Positions 33,223 to 44,549 of a stretch of 64,000 nt of DNA are shown here, piece after piece. Source of the DNA: Thermohalobaculum sp039805905 (GTDB lineage: Bacteria > Pseudomonadota > Alphaproteobacteria > Rhodobacterales > Rhodobacteraceae); assembly GCA_039805905.1 (NCBI GenBank), contig JBDIVM010000007.1, forward strand, positions 186,001 through 250,000, read 5' to 3'. Made by a program: the position numbers and the translations under genes. The notes below the pieces were generated by a model that was not told the origin of the DNA, searched no databases, and worked only from the letters and a program-made list of their open reading frames with translations. The first letter of the stretch is position 1. The number at the start of each line of letters is the position of its first letter.

Positions 33223-34152
33223 CTACTGCGTGCCGTCAAGCATCGCGTCGTCGCGCACGGCCGAGGCCGGCGGCGCGTTCTCGGGCATCGTGATCGTCGC
33301 CTTCTCGCGGGCCGCCGCGACGATCTCGTCCTGGGCCTGCTGTGCGAGGTCGCCCGTAAGCTGGCCGTGCACCTCGTCGATCGGGGGCACCGGACGATCG
33401 CGCTTCTCCTCGAGCTTGATGAGGTGCCAGCCGAAGGCGGACTTGACCGGGTCGCTGATCGTGCCCGGCTCCATCGCGAAGGCCGCGTCGGCGAACTCCG
33501 GCACCATGTCCGAGCGCAGGAACCAGCCGAGGTCGCCGCCGCGGCTGGCGGTGCCGTCGGTGCCGTTCGCCGCGGCGAGCTCGGCGAAGTCGGCGCCGCC
33601 GTCGAGCCGGGCCTTGAGCTCCTTGGCCTTTTCCTCGGTCTCGACCAGGATGTGCGCGGCACGCACCTCCTGCTGCGGGGGAGTGTCCACATAGCGCTCC
33701 TTGTAGAGGGCGTCGATCGCCTCGGGCGTCACCCGGGCGGCGATCTCGCGGCGCAGATAGGCCTCGGCGAGGACCATGCGGCGCTGCGCGGCGAGCTGGA
33801 TGGCGACGGCCGGTTCGGCCTCCAGGCCGGCCGTGGCGGCCGCCTGGGCCAGCAGCACCTGCTCGATCAGCTGGTCACGCAGGCCGTTGTAGAGCACCTC
33901 GTCGGGGAGCTGCTGATACTGCTCCGGCAGCTGGCGGCGGACGGTCACCACATCGCCGACCGTCACGCTTTCGCCGTTCACCACCGCGAGCGCGCTGTCG
34001 ATCGCATAGGCGGGCGCGGGCTCTGCCGTCGCCGTCCCGGCCGCCGCCGCAGGCTGGTCGCTGCCGGTCTGGCCGCCGCTCGTCTGGGAAACGGCACCAT
34101 GGCCACCGAGGGCGACGCAGAGTGCAGCCGCGCCGAGGGGGAATAGTCTCAC
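33223..34152 (-). CDS. Periplasmic peptidyl-prolyl cis-trans isomerase, parvulin type
   Basis: A 309-residue secreted foldase. The start is the GTG at 34152, preceded by AAGGAG at eight bases, giving a signal peptide (VRLFPLGAAALCVALGGHGAVSQ); the longer open frame would bury it. A low-complexity Gln/Thr/Ala linker follows, then a SurA-like helical region and the parvulin domain at about residues 165-265 (AAHILVETEEKA, GGDLGWF, FGWHLIKLEE). It assists outer-membrane protein folding. It is divergent from secA, so secretion motor and foldase share an upstream region, and it is followed 44 bases on by argJ. Confidence 0.9.
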   Translation of the reverse strand: MRLFPLGAAALCVALGGHGAVSQTSGGQTGSDQPAAAAGTATAEPAPAYAIDSALAVVNGESVTVGDVVTVRRQLPEQYQQLPDEVLYNGLRDQLIEQVLLAQAAATAGLEAEPAVAIQLAAQRRMVLAEAYLRREIAARVTPEAIDALYKERYVDTPPQQEVRAAHILVETEEKAKELKARLDGGADFAELAAANGTDGTASRGGDLGWFLRSDMVPEFADAAFAMEPGTISDPVKSAFGWHLIKLEEKRDRPVPPIDEVHGQLTGDLAQQAQDEIVAAAREKATITMPENAPPASAVRDDAMLDGTQ

Positions 34153-34397
34153 GAAGGTGTCTCCTTCCGGTTCAGAGCGACTCCCGGAGGCCAGGGGACG
34201 TTGACAGTCCCCCTCCCCGAAAATATGTGTCACGCCGGACCCTTTGGCCGGAACGCCTGCCAGACTTACGCGGTTGCGGACGGGGCCTCAAGCGCTGAAG
34301 CGCGTTTTTTGCCGTCCCGCGCCGGGTCGTGCGACCGGCCGGGGAGGCGTTCGATGGACCGCATGGCCGGCGCGCCGTGCCTAGGGGAACGTCACAG

Positions 34398-37163
<2,766 letters not shown>

Positions 37164-37291
37164 GAGCCGCCGTCCGCCGGGAGCCGAGGGGTCATTCGGC
37201 GAAAGGCCCCTTCGGCGCGATTCCCTTCGGCGCGAAACCGCCCTAGGCTCGCGGCGCCCGGTTGCCGGGAATCAGCCGCACGAGGCGTGCC

Positions 37292-38203
37292 ATGCCGACC
37301 GATCTCAGCCTGCCGACCCGCCAGCTTGCCGGCTACGGCGCCCGTCCGCCCCATGCGGACTGGCCGGGCCGGGCCCGCGTCGCGGTGAATTTCTGCATCA
37401 ACTACGAGGAGGGCGCCGAGATGTGCGTCCTCAACGGCGACGACCGGTCGGAGGTGCGCGTCTCGGATCTGGTGGTCGATGCCCGTTACGGCGACCGCGA
37501 CCTCAACATGGAATCGAACTACGAATACGGCAGCCGGGTCGGCTGCTGGCGGCTCCTGCGCGCCTTCACCGACCGCGGACTGCCGGCGACGGTGAACCTG
37601 GTCGGGCTGGCCGGGGATCTGGTGCCCGAGCCGCTGCAGGCGATGGTCGAGGCGGGCTTCGACCTGCAGCCGCATGGCTGGCGCTGGATCGACTATCACG
37701 GCATGGAGGAGGCGCACGAGCGCGAGCTGATCCGCCGTTCGCGCGAGCAGGTGGTCCGCCTCACCGGCCGCGCGCCGATGGGCTATTATGCCGGCATGCC
37801 CTCGATCAACACCCGCCGGCTGGCGGTGGAGGAAGGCTATGTCTTCGACTCCGACTGCTACAACGACGACCTGCCCTGGTGGAGCCACGACTTCGGCCGG
37901 CCGCATCTGGTGATCCCCTATTCGCTGGAAACCAACGACTCGCGCTTCGGCCGCAAGGAGGGCTACCAGGTCGGCGAGGAGTTCTTCACCTATCTGAAGG
38001 ACAGCTTCGACGTGCTCTACGCCGAGGGCGCCGAGCGGCCGAAGATGATGACGGTCGGGCTGCACGCGCGGCTGCTGGGACGGCCGGGCCGGATCGGCGC
38101 GCTCTACCGCATCCTCGACTACATGGCCGGGCACGAGCGGGTCTGGATCTGCCGCCGCGAGGACATCGCGCGGCACTGGATGGAGAAGCACCCGGCGGGG
38201 TAG
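37292..38203 (+). CDS. Polysaccharide deacetylase family protein, PuuE allantoinase-like
   Basis: A 303-residue NodB-fold hydrolase. Features: RVAVNFCINYEEGAE near residue 30, the ESNYEYGSRVGCWRLLR stretch, QPHGWRWIDYHGM with the metal-site His residues, and a late GLHARLLGRPGR. These match the cofactor-poor allantoinase PuuE and related amidohydrolases rather than chitin deacetylases. The ATG at 37292 fits the start of the conserved PTDL...R region. In related genomes such genes sit with purine or hydantoin catabolism; here the N-carbamoyl-D-amino acid hydrolase and a transaminase of such a locus are found on the other side of an apparent insertion. Confidence 0.8.
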   Translation: MPTDLSLPTRQLAGYGARPPHADWPGRARVAVNFCINYEEGAEMCVLNGDDRSEVRVSDLVVDARYGDRDLNMESNYEYGSRVGCWRLLRAFTDRGLPATVNLVGLAGDLVPEPLQAMVEAGFDLQPHGWRWIDYHGMEEAHERELIRRSREQVVRLTGRAPMGYYAGMPSINTRRLAVEEGYVFDSDCYNDDLPWWSHDFGRPHLVIPYSLETNDSRFGRKEGYQVGEEFFTYLKDSFDVLYAEGAERPKMMTVGLHARLLGRPGRIGALYRILDYMAGHERVWICRREDIARHWMEKHPAG

Positions 38204-38297
38204 GGGCCTTGCGGAGGATTGCCGGGCGCGGAGCAGCCCAAGTCAGCGGGGTTGTTTGACGCGATCATTCCAAGCTGCAGCCGGGGAGGACGGCGAG

Positions 38298-39527
38298 ATG
38301 AATTTTGTCTACGTCGCGAAGCGCGCCGGGGAGGATGTCGGAACGCCGTCGCCCGGGAACACGCGCCTCCACGACACGCTGGTCGCCGCGAAGCAGGCGC
38401 CACTGCCGACAATCGATTCAGCGGTGAGTCTCGCCGGGCCGGGGGTCGCGATCGTGATTGCTGACGGCACCTATGACGAACAGGTCAATCTCAGGAAGGA
38501 GCATTCCGGGACCCCTGGAAACCCGCTGCTGATCGTGTCCGAGACAATACACGGCGCCCATATCCGCGGGCCGAGGGTCGGCGGGCGAGAACTGTCGGCA
38601 GTCTGGGCCGTCGGGTGCCGTCACTTCGAGCTTCATAACCTCTTCGCCGAGGTCACGGCCGGGGATGACGGCGATCACGCCTCGATCAAGATTTTCCGCC
38701 ACAAGGACGAGGCGATCGCGGAAGGCGGGGTCGTCGTTGCCGGCTGCAAGGGCCGCGGCCAGGGCCGCGATATCCTGAAGGTGTCCGGATTTCTGGGAAC
38801 CCGGATTTATGGGTGTGATCTTTCCTCAGACGGCGGCCTCTTCAGCGAAAGCTGCATCGACTGCAACACCGGGCAGAACTGCGAGATCAAGTTCAACACG
38901 CTTCGCGGCCGCGTCCAGAACGGGCTTGCGGTCAAGAACGGCGCCTACAGGATTCTCATCGAGCAGAACGACATCGACGTGCGCCAGAAAGTGCCCGCGG
39001 TCTCCTACACGCCGGGCCTGTTCCTGGGCCACAGCGGTATCAGCCATGCGGGGAAGCCGTTCCCGTTCGGGGACCTGCCGTGGTTCTGGGCGGAATGCGC
39101 CGGATCCGTGGTGCGCCATAACCTGATTGGAACGGACTGGAAGCGCGCTTTGTGGGCGCTCGGCGCCTATGACTGCCTGATCGAGCGCAACGTCTTGAAG
39201 AACCGCGGAGACGGCGCGATCATCAGCATGAAGGAGAGCAAATCCGGACTCTATGCCGGGATGCCTGAGCCGACACCAGAGCATGCGCCCTACGTCCACG
39301 TCGATTCCGACGGTCTCGGGCACTACGACACGCGCTTTCTCACCATCAGGGACAATGCCGCGCTGGCCGGTTCCTCGGTCGCGATCGAGGAGCAGCATCC
39401 TGACACCAACCGGGTCGAGAGACTGGGCATCGTTTCCACGGTCGCAGATCACATCCCGGTGCCCATCGGCGTCGCCGCATGGGACCACGGCGCGATCTAT
39501 CGGCGGCTTGGCATCGCCACGCCGTGA
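38298..39527 (+). CDS. Right-handed parallel beta-helix protein
   Basis: A 409-residue protein without signal peptide. The early motif VIADGTYDEQVNLRKEHSGTPGNPLLI is the entry strand of DUF1565/pectate-lyase-like beta-helices, and repeated coils follow (HFELHNLFAEV, NCEIKFNTLRG, RILIEQNDIDV, SVVRHNLIG, CLIERNVLKNRGDGAIIS). Such folds bind or cleave polysaccharides or epimerise uronic acids; no catalytic set was identified. The ATG at 38298 follows GGGAGGACGG. It begins the surface-associated island and is convergent with the AT-rich ATP-grasp gene. Confidence 0.7.
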   Translation: MNFVYVAKRAGEDVGTPSPGNTRLHDTLVAAKQAPLPTIDSAVSLAGPGVAIVIADGTYDEQVNLRKEHSGTPGNPLLIVSETIHGAHIRGPRVGGRELSAVWAVGCRHFELHNLFAEVTAGDDGDHASIKIFRHKDEAIAEGGVVVAGCKGRGQGRDILKVSGFLGTRIYGCDLSSDGGLFSESCIDCNTGQNCEIKFNTLRGRVQNGLAVKNGAYRILIEQNDIDVRQKVPAVSYTPGLFLGHSGISHAGKPFPFGDLPWFWAECAGSVVRHNLIGTDWKRALWALGAYDCLIERNVLKNRGDGAIISMKESKSGLYAGMPEPTPEHAPYVHVDSDGLGHYDTRFLTIRDNAALAGSSVAIEEQHPDTNRVERLGIVSTVADHIPVPIGVAAWDHGAIYRRLGIATP

Positions 39528-39583
39528 CAGTGCCTGCTCCCAAGCCTTCATAAGGCGTCAGCCGTCAGGGGAACGCCCTCTCC

Positions 39584-40708
39584 CTACGCATCTCTTGCTT
39601 GAACCAGCAGCCCCATCTTTCGGGGGCTGATCTTTTCCCAACCCAGGCCAAGGAAGCACGGCCCCTGGGTTGCTTCACTGAATTTTATGTCGTTGTGCTC
39701 TGCGTTCCACTCCATGACTTTAACTTTTCCATCATGATCTACGGCCAGATCCCATCCCACGCTTCGGACAAACGGAATCTTTCTATGCAGTGTAGTTGCA
39801 ACAGATATGCAATCATTGAACGATGGAATACGGTGTCCGGCAAATTTCAATTGTGTTCCAGGGTAATATTCAATTCTCATCCAGTTCGGTAAGTAGCCGA
39901 CTGCAGAGAACTCTCCTGTCTTGATATCAATCGGTACACGGATATGAGTCCTGGACTGCACATGGGTATCGTCTGAAGCGCCAAGACGGAGATAGCAAGC
40001 CCTCACGTCTGGCTCGCCATCTGAATCAGCCGCAGTCGTAATTCTCAACGTGGCAACAGATTTCTCGGAAAATTTCCTGAATAATTCATTCTGAATAATA
40101 AATTTCTGGAATACTCCATTTCCAAGTTCTGAGATATAACTTAAGTTTAGAGAATCCTTATCAAAAAAATGAATACCACTGCCTTGACGAGATCCATCAA
40201 CCTTATAGACAACCATTTTTATACTATCAAATAACATAGATTTAATATAGTCCAGATCTATAATATTATATTCAATATCTAGTAATAATCCATTAACATA
40301 ATAACAAATATCAGGAAAGTATTCAGCGTTCAATAACGCCTTGGTGAGGCACTTTAGATTGGATGTTTGTCCGTATTTTCCTTTGATCTGTGGTACTACA
40401 GCGCATCCGTAAAAATTATCTGGTATCCATCCTTCAATGAATTTACCGGCTACAGCAGTGTAGACGCGTAGCCAAGGAAAAAATCGTTTACTTCCGAAAA
40501 CATCCAGAGAGTACTCCTTTGCCATAGTCAAATAACGCTTGTTTACAGTCCCAGAATTTTTCTCAATTTCGTTAAAAATTCTGCGAGCCTGAACACGGTG
40601 CCATCTGTGATATGCGTAATCGACGATCCATTCAGGAATACGTCTAGCGACGCTTTGTCGACGATGCATCGGCGATGAGCTCATGCTGATCCGACGTGCG
40701 TTTGACAT
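39584..40708 (-). CDS. ATP-grasp protein, sugar-transfer-associated type
   Basis: A 374-residue protein with the closing ATP-grasp segment SVGWDLAVDHDGKVKVMEWNAEHN (Mg-binding Asp and Glu/Asn, about residues 320-343) and an upstream VVYKVDGSRQGSGIHFF glycine-rich loop. This matches the ATP-grasp group often found next to glycosyltransferases and capsule genes; it would ligate a carboxylate to an amine or alcohol. Composition is extreme: in 40261-40320 only 11 of 60 bases are G or C, against a GC-rich background, so it was recently acquired. AAGGG precedes the ATG at 40708. Its partner enzymes are probably the neighbouring asparagine synthetase and sulfotransferase, by inference. Confidence 0.75.
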   Translation of the reverse strand: MSNARRISMSSSPMHRRQSVARRIPEWIVDYAYHRWHRVQARRIFNEIEKNSGTVNKRYLTMAKEYSLDVFGSKRFFPWLRVYTAVAGKFIEGWIPDNFYGCAVVPQIKGKYGQTSNLKCLTKALLNAEYFPDICYYVNGLLLDIEYNIIDLDYIKSMLFDSIKMVVYKVDGSRQGSGIHFFDKDSLNLSYISELGNGVFQKFIIQNELFRKFSEKSVATLRITTAADSDGEPDVRACYLRLGASDDTHVQSRTHIRVPIDIKTGEFSAVGYLPNWMRIEYYPGTQLKFAGHRIPSFNDCISVATTLHRKIPFVRSVGWDLAVDHDGKVKVMEWNAEHNDIKFSEATQGPCFLGLGWEKISPRKMGLLVQARDA

Positions 40709-40833
40709 GGTTCTTGCCCTTAACTTACTCGTCCTTTCGAGACGCGCCGAATGGCGTCAATGCGATTGAAGGACCTTCCAGCCTTCGCCGGTCTACCCAA
40801 TAATTTCCGAGCTTCAGGTCGGGGTAACGGCGT

Positions 40834-41079
40834 GGCGGCGCATCCGGGTCACAGCGGCTCGCCCACCCCCTTTTCGCTCCACGATCAGCCGGTAGCGCTC
40901 TTGGCCGCGGTACTGCCCGAAATTGAAGGAGCGTTTGTACGCGTCGCACGGGGCGAGGTCGGCCCTGCAGGGAACCAGCTCGTCGCCAAACGTGGTGCCG
41001 ATCGCGACAAGCTCGCCCGATGGTGCGATCACGCAGGAGGGGCGCACCATGTCGGGACCGCAGTCCCGGCCCGCCTGCG
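40834..41079 (-). pseudogene. Remnant of a second N-carbamoyl-D-amino acid hydrolase (C-terminal end)
   Basis: Encodes AQAGRDCGPDM, SCVIAPSGELVAIGTT, DELVPCRADLAPCDAYKR and YRLIVERKG, matching the last 80 or so residues of the complete gene at 44550-45470. A hand alignment of the DNA against 44535-44780 gives roughly 85% identity and includes about 16 bases past the stop of the intact copy. One extra T in the run near 40871-40874 shifts the frame just before the old stop. The active-site residues are absent. The fragment begins directly at the stop codon of the asparagine synthetase, in direct orientation with the intact copy 3.7 kb away. Confidence 0.8.
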
Positions 41080-43059
41080 CTAAGCCGGAATCCTGTGCTC
41101 GCGACATGCGGCAATCTCGTTATCCTCCCGCTGCTTCCACGCCTGGAACATCAGGATGTTCCAGAGCCGGCTGTGCCAGTCGGACCTGCCGGAGAGGTGC
41201 TCGGACCAGGTCTGCCGCACGGATCCCGCATCGAGGTACCCGTCATCCCTGAGGCGGGAGGGTGCCAGCAGATCCTCGGCCCACTGCCTGAGCGGCCCGC
41301 GAAGCCACTCGCCGATCGGCGCGCCGAATCCCTGTTTCCGCCGGTCGACGATCTCGCGCGGCACGTGGCGGTACAGGACTTGGCGCAGCGCCCATTTATG
41401 CTCGCGCCCCCTGAGCTTCATGCCGAGCGGGAGGCGCAGTGCGAACTCCACGATCTGGTGATCGAGGAGAGGGGCCCGGGTCTCGAGCGACGCACTCATC
41501 GCCGCCCTGTCGACCTTCACCAGAATGTCATCCGGGAGATACGTGATCAGATCGAGCAGCATCATCCTCCGGACATCGTCAAGCCCGGGCGTGGCCGGCG
41601 GGTCGGAAAGGACTCAGGGCGGCTCGCGCGCGTCGACGACCGGCGGCGACGGCCAGAAAGAAATGACCTTCCGGTGGATGTCTTCCGCCGACTGCCCTTC
41701 AAGATACGCGGCGATCCGCCCGAGGCGCTGTCCGAGCGTCCGCATCTTCGGGTGAAGTGGCGCAGCCAGGGCATTCCAGGCCGGGACGGCGACCGATCGC
41801 GTGCCGCGCGACAGAATGGCGCGGGCCGGCGGCGGGATCGGGCGAAGAAGGTGCCAGAGATTCCGGACCTGCCGATACCGGTCGTAGCCGCAAAACAGCT
41901 CGTCGCCGCCATCGCCGGACAGCGCGACCGTCACATGCTGCCGCGCCAGACGCGCGACCAGGATTGTCGGAATCTGCGAGTTGTCGCCAAATGGCTCATC
42001 ATAGATCCGCGCGAGCGCCGGCACCACGTCCAGAAGGTCGGCAGTGTCGACGTAGAGCTCGGTGTGCCTGGTCCCCAGATGGGCTGCGACCCGTTTCGCA
42101 TGCTCGGCCTCGTTGTGGCGCGGATCGCGGAAGCCAATCGAGAACGTGTGCACGGGCCGCGACGTCCATTTCCGCATGAGCGCGACGACGGTCGAGGAAT
42201 CGATCCCGCCGGAGAGGAACGCACCGACCGGTACGTCCGCCACCATCTGACGACCGACGGCCTCCGACAGGAGGCTCTCGAGGGCATCCACCGCTTCCCC
42301 CTCTCCCATCTCTTCAGTTGGCGGAACCTGCCCACCGGCAGCCGCCGCGGCCGACCAGTATTGCCACTCATGCGGGTCGGGCTGGTCCCGGGAAATGCTG
42401 AGAAGACAACCGGGCAGCACTTTGTGGCAGCCTTCGTAGATGGTGTGGGAGCCGCCGATGTAGCTATAGCGGAGGAACAGGGAAAGCGTGTTGCGGTCGA
42501 TCGTGCGTGCAAAAGCCGGATGCTCGCGCAGCGCCTTCAACTCGGAGCCGAAGAGGAACACCGGTCCGTGCCCCGTCTTCGCCACGCCGTAATAAAGCGG
42601 CTTTTCCCCGATCCGGTCCCTGCCAAGGGTAAGCGCACGATTGCGCCGGTCCCAGACTGCGAATGCAAACATCCCGACGCTGCGGCGAATGGTCTCCTCG
42701 ATGCCCCAGGCATCGAATCCGGCAAGCAGGGTCTCGGTGTCCGAGTGGCCGCGCCATGCCGGCGCCATGCCGGAACGCTCCAGCTCCGCACGGAGGTCTG
42801 CATGGTTGTAGATCTCGCCATTGAAGGCGATGACGTAGCGCCCTGCTTCCGAGACCATGGGCTGTGCGCCTGCAGCCGACAGATCGACGATCGCGAGACG
42901 CCGATGGCCGATCCAGATGCCCGCCTCGCCATCGACCCATGTTCCGTCCGAATCCGGCCCGCGATGGACAATGCAGCGCATCATGTGCCGGAGGTGGCGC
43001 GATTGACCGTTCGGCGTCGCGCTGTCACGCAACTGGAGGAAACCAACCACACCACACAT
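41080..43059 (-). pseudogene. asnB: Asparagine synthetase (glutamine-hydrolysing) interrupted by one in-frame TGA
   Basis: A 660-codon frame with a single TGA at 41614-41616 after residue 481; otherwise it is a complete AsnB of usual length. The N-terminal glutaminase starts MCGVVGF with Cys2 as nucleophile (ATG at 43059), followed by RGPDSDG and FNGEIYNH; the synthetase has the PP-loop SGGIDSS, SGDGGDELFCGYDRY, then after the TGA LDLITYLPDDILVKVDRAAM and SLETRAPLLDH. Reading continues in the same frame through the stop, so this is a nonsense change (or sequencing error), not a frameshift. Related enzymes in surface-polysaccharide loci amidate sugars or peptides. It is divergent from the sulfotransferase. 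Confidence 0.85.
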
Positions 43060-43217
43060 ATCTGTGTTCCTGAGCAACAGCGCCCATTTCATCATGTGAT
43101 CATGATGATACGATTCTCAGGCGTCCGCGCAACTGCGCTTTTTAAAGGGCAGAACAACGTCGTCGTTGGTGGCAGATTCCAAGTACTTCCCGGGAAAGGC
43201 CAGCAGGAGCGGCATCG

Positions 43218-44006
43218 GTGGCAGATCATCCGGCACGTCCCTTCGTCGTCCTCACGCTGACGCGGAGTGGCTCTACCTGGCTGCTTACGCTGCTCAATGG
43301 CCAGGACGGCATCGCGGCATATGAGGAACTCTTTCTGCCGGGCGAGGTACGCCCTGAATACGCCTGGGTCGCCGCAGGCTCTCCCGATCGGTTCCACATC
43401 CGCGAACGCGGTCTCCCGGGCCTGCGCATCCGCAGGGTCTGGAACTATCTGCGTGAGGTCGAGAGGTCTGGCGCGGCGTGCAGGGCCGTCGGGTTCAAGC
43501 TGATGCTCGGGCAGCTTTCCCGAGTGCCCGAAGTACTGCTGCTGCTCGCGCTTCGTCGCTACAGGTTGCTTGTGCTCGTGCGGGACAATCTTTTCGAGGG
43601 TGCGGTTTCACGCCTCGTTCTCGAGAAAACGGGCGATGCACAGAGCCGGGCAGATGCTCCGGCCGACCGCAGGATGGTGCTCGACCCGGACGCACTGATC
43701 GCCCAGATGAAGCGGCGCCGCAGGGGCGTGAGAATCCTGAAGGTGCTTGCCGCCGTCTGGCCCGCGCCGTCGCTTGTGCTCCGCTACGAGGACCTGGTGC
43801 GGGACCAGCGTCGCGGGATCGAGGATGTCCTGTCGCTTCTCGGGATCGAGAGCGAGCCGAAGATCGTCGTGAGCCCCATGAAGCGACGCATAAGCAAACC
43901 CTACACGGATATCATCGCAAACTTCGATGACGTCCGCGAGGCGATCGAGAACAGCAGTCTCCGGCACACGCTGACGTCAGCGCACTCGGAACCGGCGCAG
44001 GACTAA
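43218..44006 (+). CDS. PAPS-dependent sulfotransferase family protein
   Basis: A 262-residue protein with the 5'-phosphosulfate loop LTRSGSTWLLTLL at about residues 14-26 and the 3'-phosphate motif VLVRDNLFEGAVSRLV near residue 120. C-terminal ALVLRYEDLVRD-like segment is also typical. It would transfer sulfate from PAPS to a carbohydrate or lipid; no PAPS synthesis gene is in the window. The start is GTG, with AGGAG eight bases before it. It is divergent from the asparagine synthetase and its stop overlaps the stop of the convergent DoxX gene. Confidence 0.8.
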   Translation: MADHPARPFVVLTLTRSGSTWLLTLLNGQDGIAAYEELFLPGEVRPEYAWVAAGSPDRFHIRERGLPGLRIRRVWNYLREVERSGAACRAVGFKLMLGQLSRVPEVLLLLALRRYRLLVLVRDNLFEGAVSRLVLEKTGDAQSRADAPADRRMVLDPDALIAQMKRRRRGVRILKVLAAVWPAPSLVLRYEDLVRDQRRGIEDVLSLLGIESEPKIVVSPMKRRISKPYTDIIANFDDVREAIENSSLRHTLTSAHSEPAQD

Positions 44007-44401
44007 GCCGATGGCTGCGACCCGCGCATCCGGTCGACGCTCCAGGCGCCGCCGCCGGCCGCCGCGATGTAGAGGAACACGAAGCTGTAGAGCGCCGCGA
44101 GCTCACCGCCGTTCAGGATCGGGTAGAAGCCCTGCGGCGCGTGGACGGTGAAATAGGCCACTGCGGTCATGCCGGAGAGGATGAAGGCCGCCGGCCGGGT
44201 AAAGAGGCCGATCACCACGAGCACGCCGCCGACGAGCTCGATCACGCCGGCCGCTCCGCCCATGGTGAAGGGCGAGGCGCCGGTCATCTGGGTCGCCGGC
44301 AGGCCGATATACTTGGTGGTGCCGTGCTGCAGGACGAGGAGCCCAGACATGATGCGCAGGACACTGAGGAGTTGCGGCGTGTAGGGCTTCAGGAAGGTCA
44401 T
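44003..44401 (-). CDS. DoxX family membrane protein
   Basis: A 132-residue inner-membrane protein with four helices. The ATG at 44401 follows GGAG and gives the family start LLSVLRIMSGLLVLQHGTTKY; the GGAAGVIELVGGVLVVIGLFTRPAAF helix pair and TVAYFTVHAPQGFYPILNGGE complete the fold. DoxX proteins are linked to thiosulfate:quinone oxidoreductase or redox stress, but most members have no proven role. It ends within the stop codon of the sulfotransferase and lies next to the carbamoylase on the same strand. Confidence 0.85.
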   Translation of the reverse strand: MTFLKPYTPQLLSVLRIMSGLLVLQHGTTKYIGLPATQMTGASPFTMGGAAGVIELVGGVLVVIGLFTRPAAFILSGMTAVAYFTVHAPQGFYPILNGGELAALYSFVFLYIAAAGGGAWSVDRMRGSQPSA

Positions 44402-44549
44402 CGGGTGTCTCCGGTCTGGCGGTTGGCACGGGTCTCGACCCTGGTAATCTGTCTCATTCCGCCGGCCCGGAACAGGGCGATCACGGCCCTGTGAAGTCCG
44501 GGAGCGGCGCTGGGCCTCGACCATTGCCCGCGCCGGCGGCGCATCCGGG

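Noticed and set aside
34292..34310. GCGC-TGAA-GCGC followed by six T as an intrinsic terminator upstream of secA
   Set aside because: The stem is only four base pairs and sits in the divergent promoter region of parvulin and secA; too weak to call.
39607..39628. AGCCCC...GGGGCT hairpin near the 3' end of the ATP-grasp gene as a terminator
   Set aside because: It lies inside the coding region, before the stop codon, without a U-run on the coding strand.
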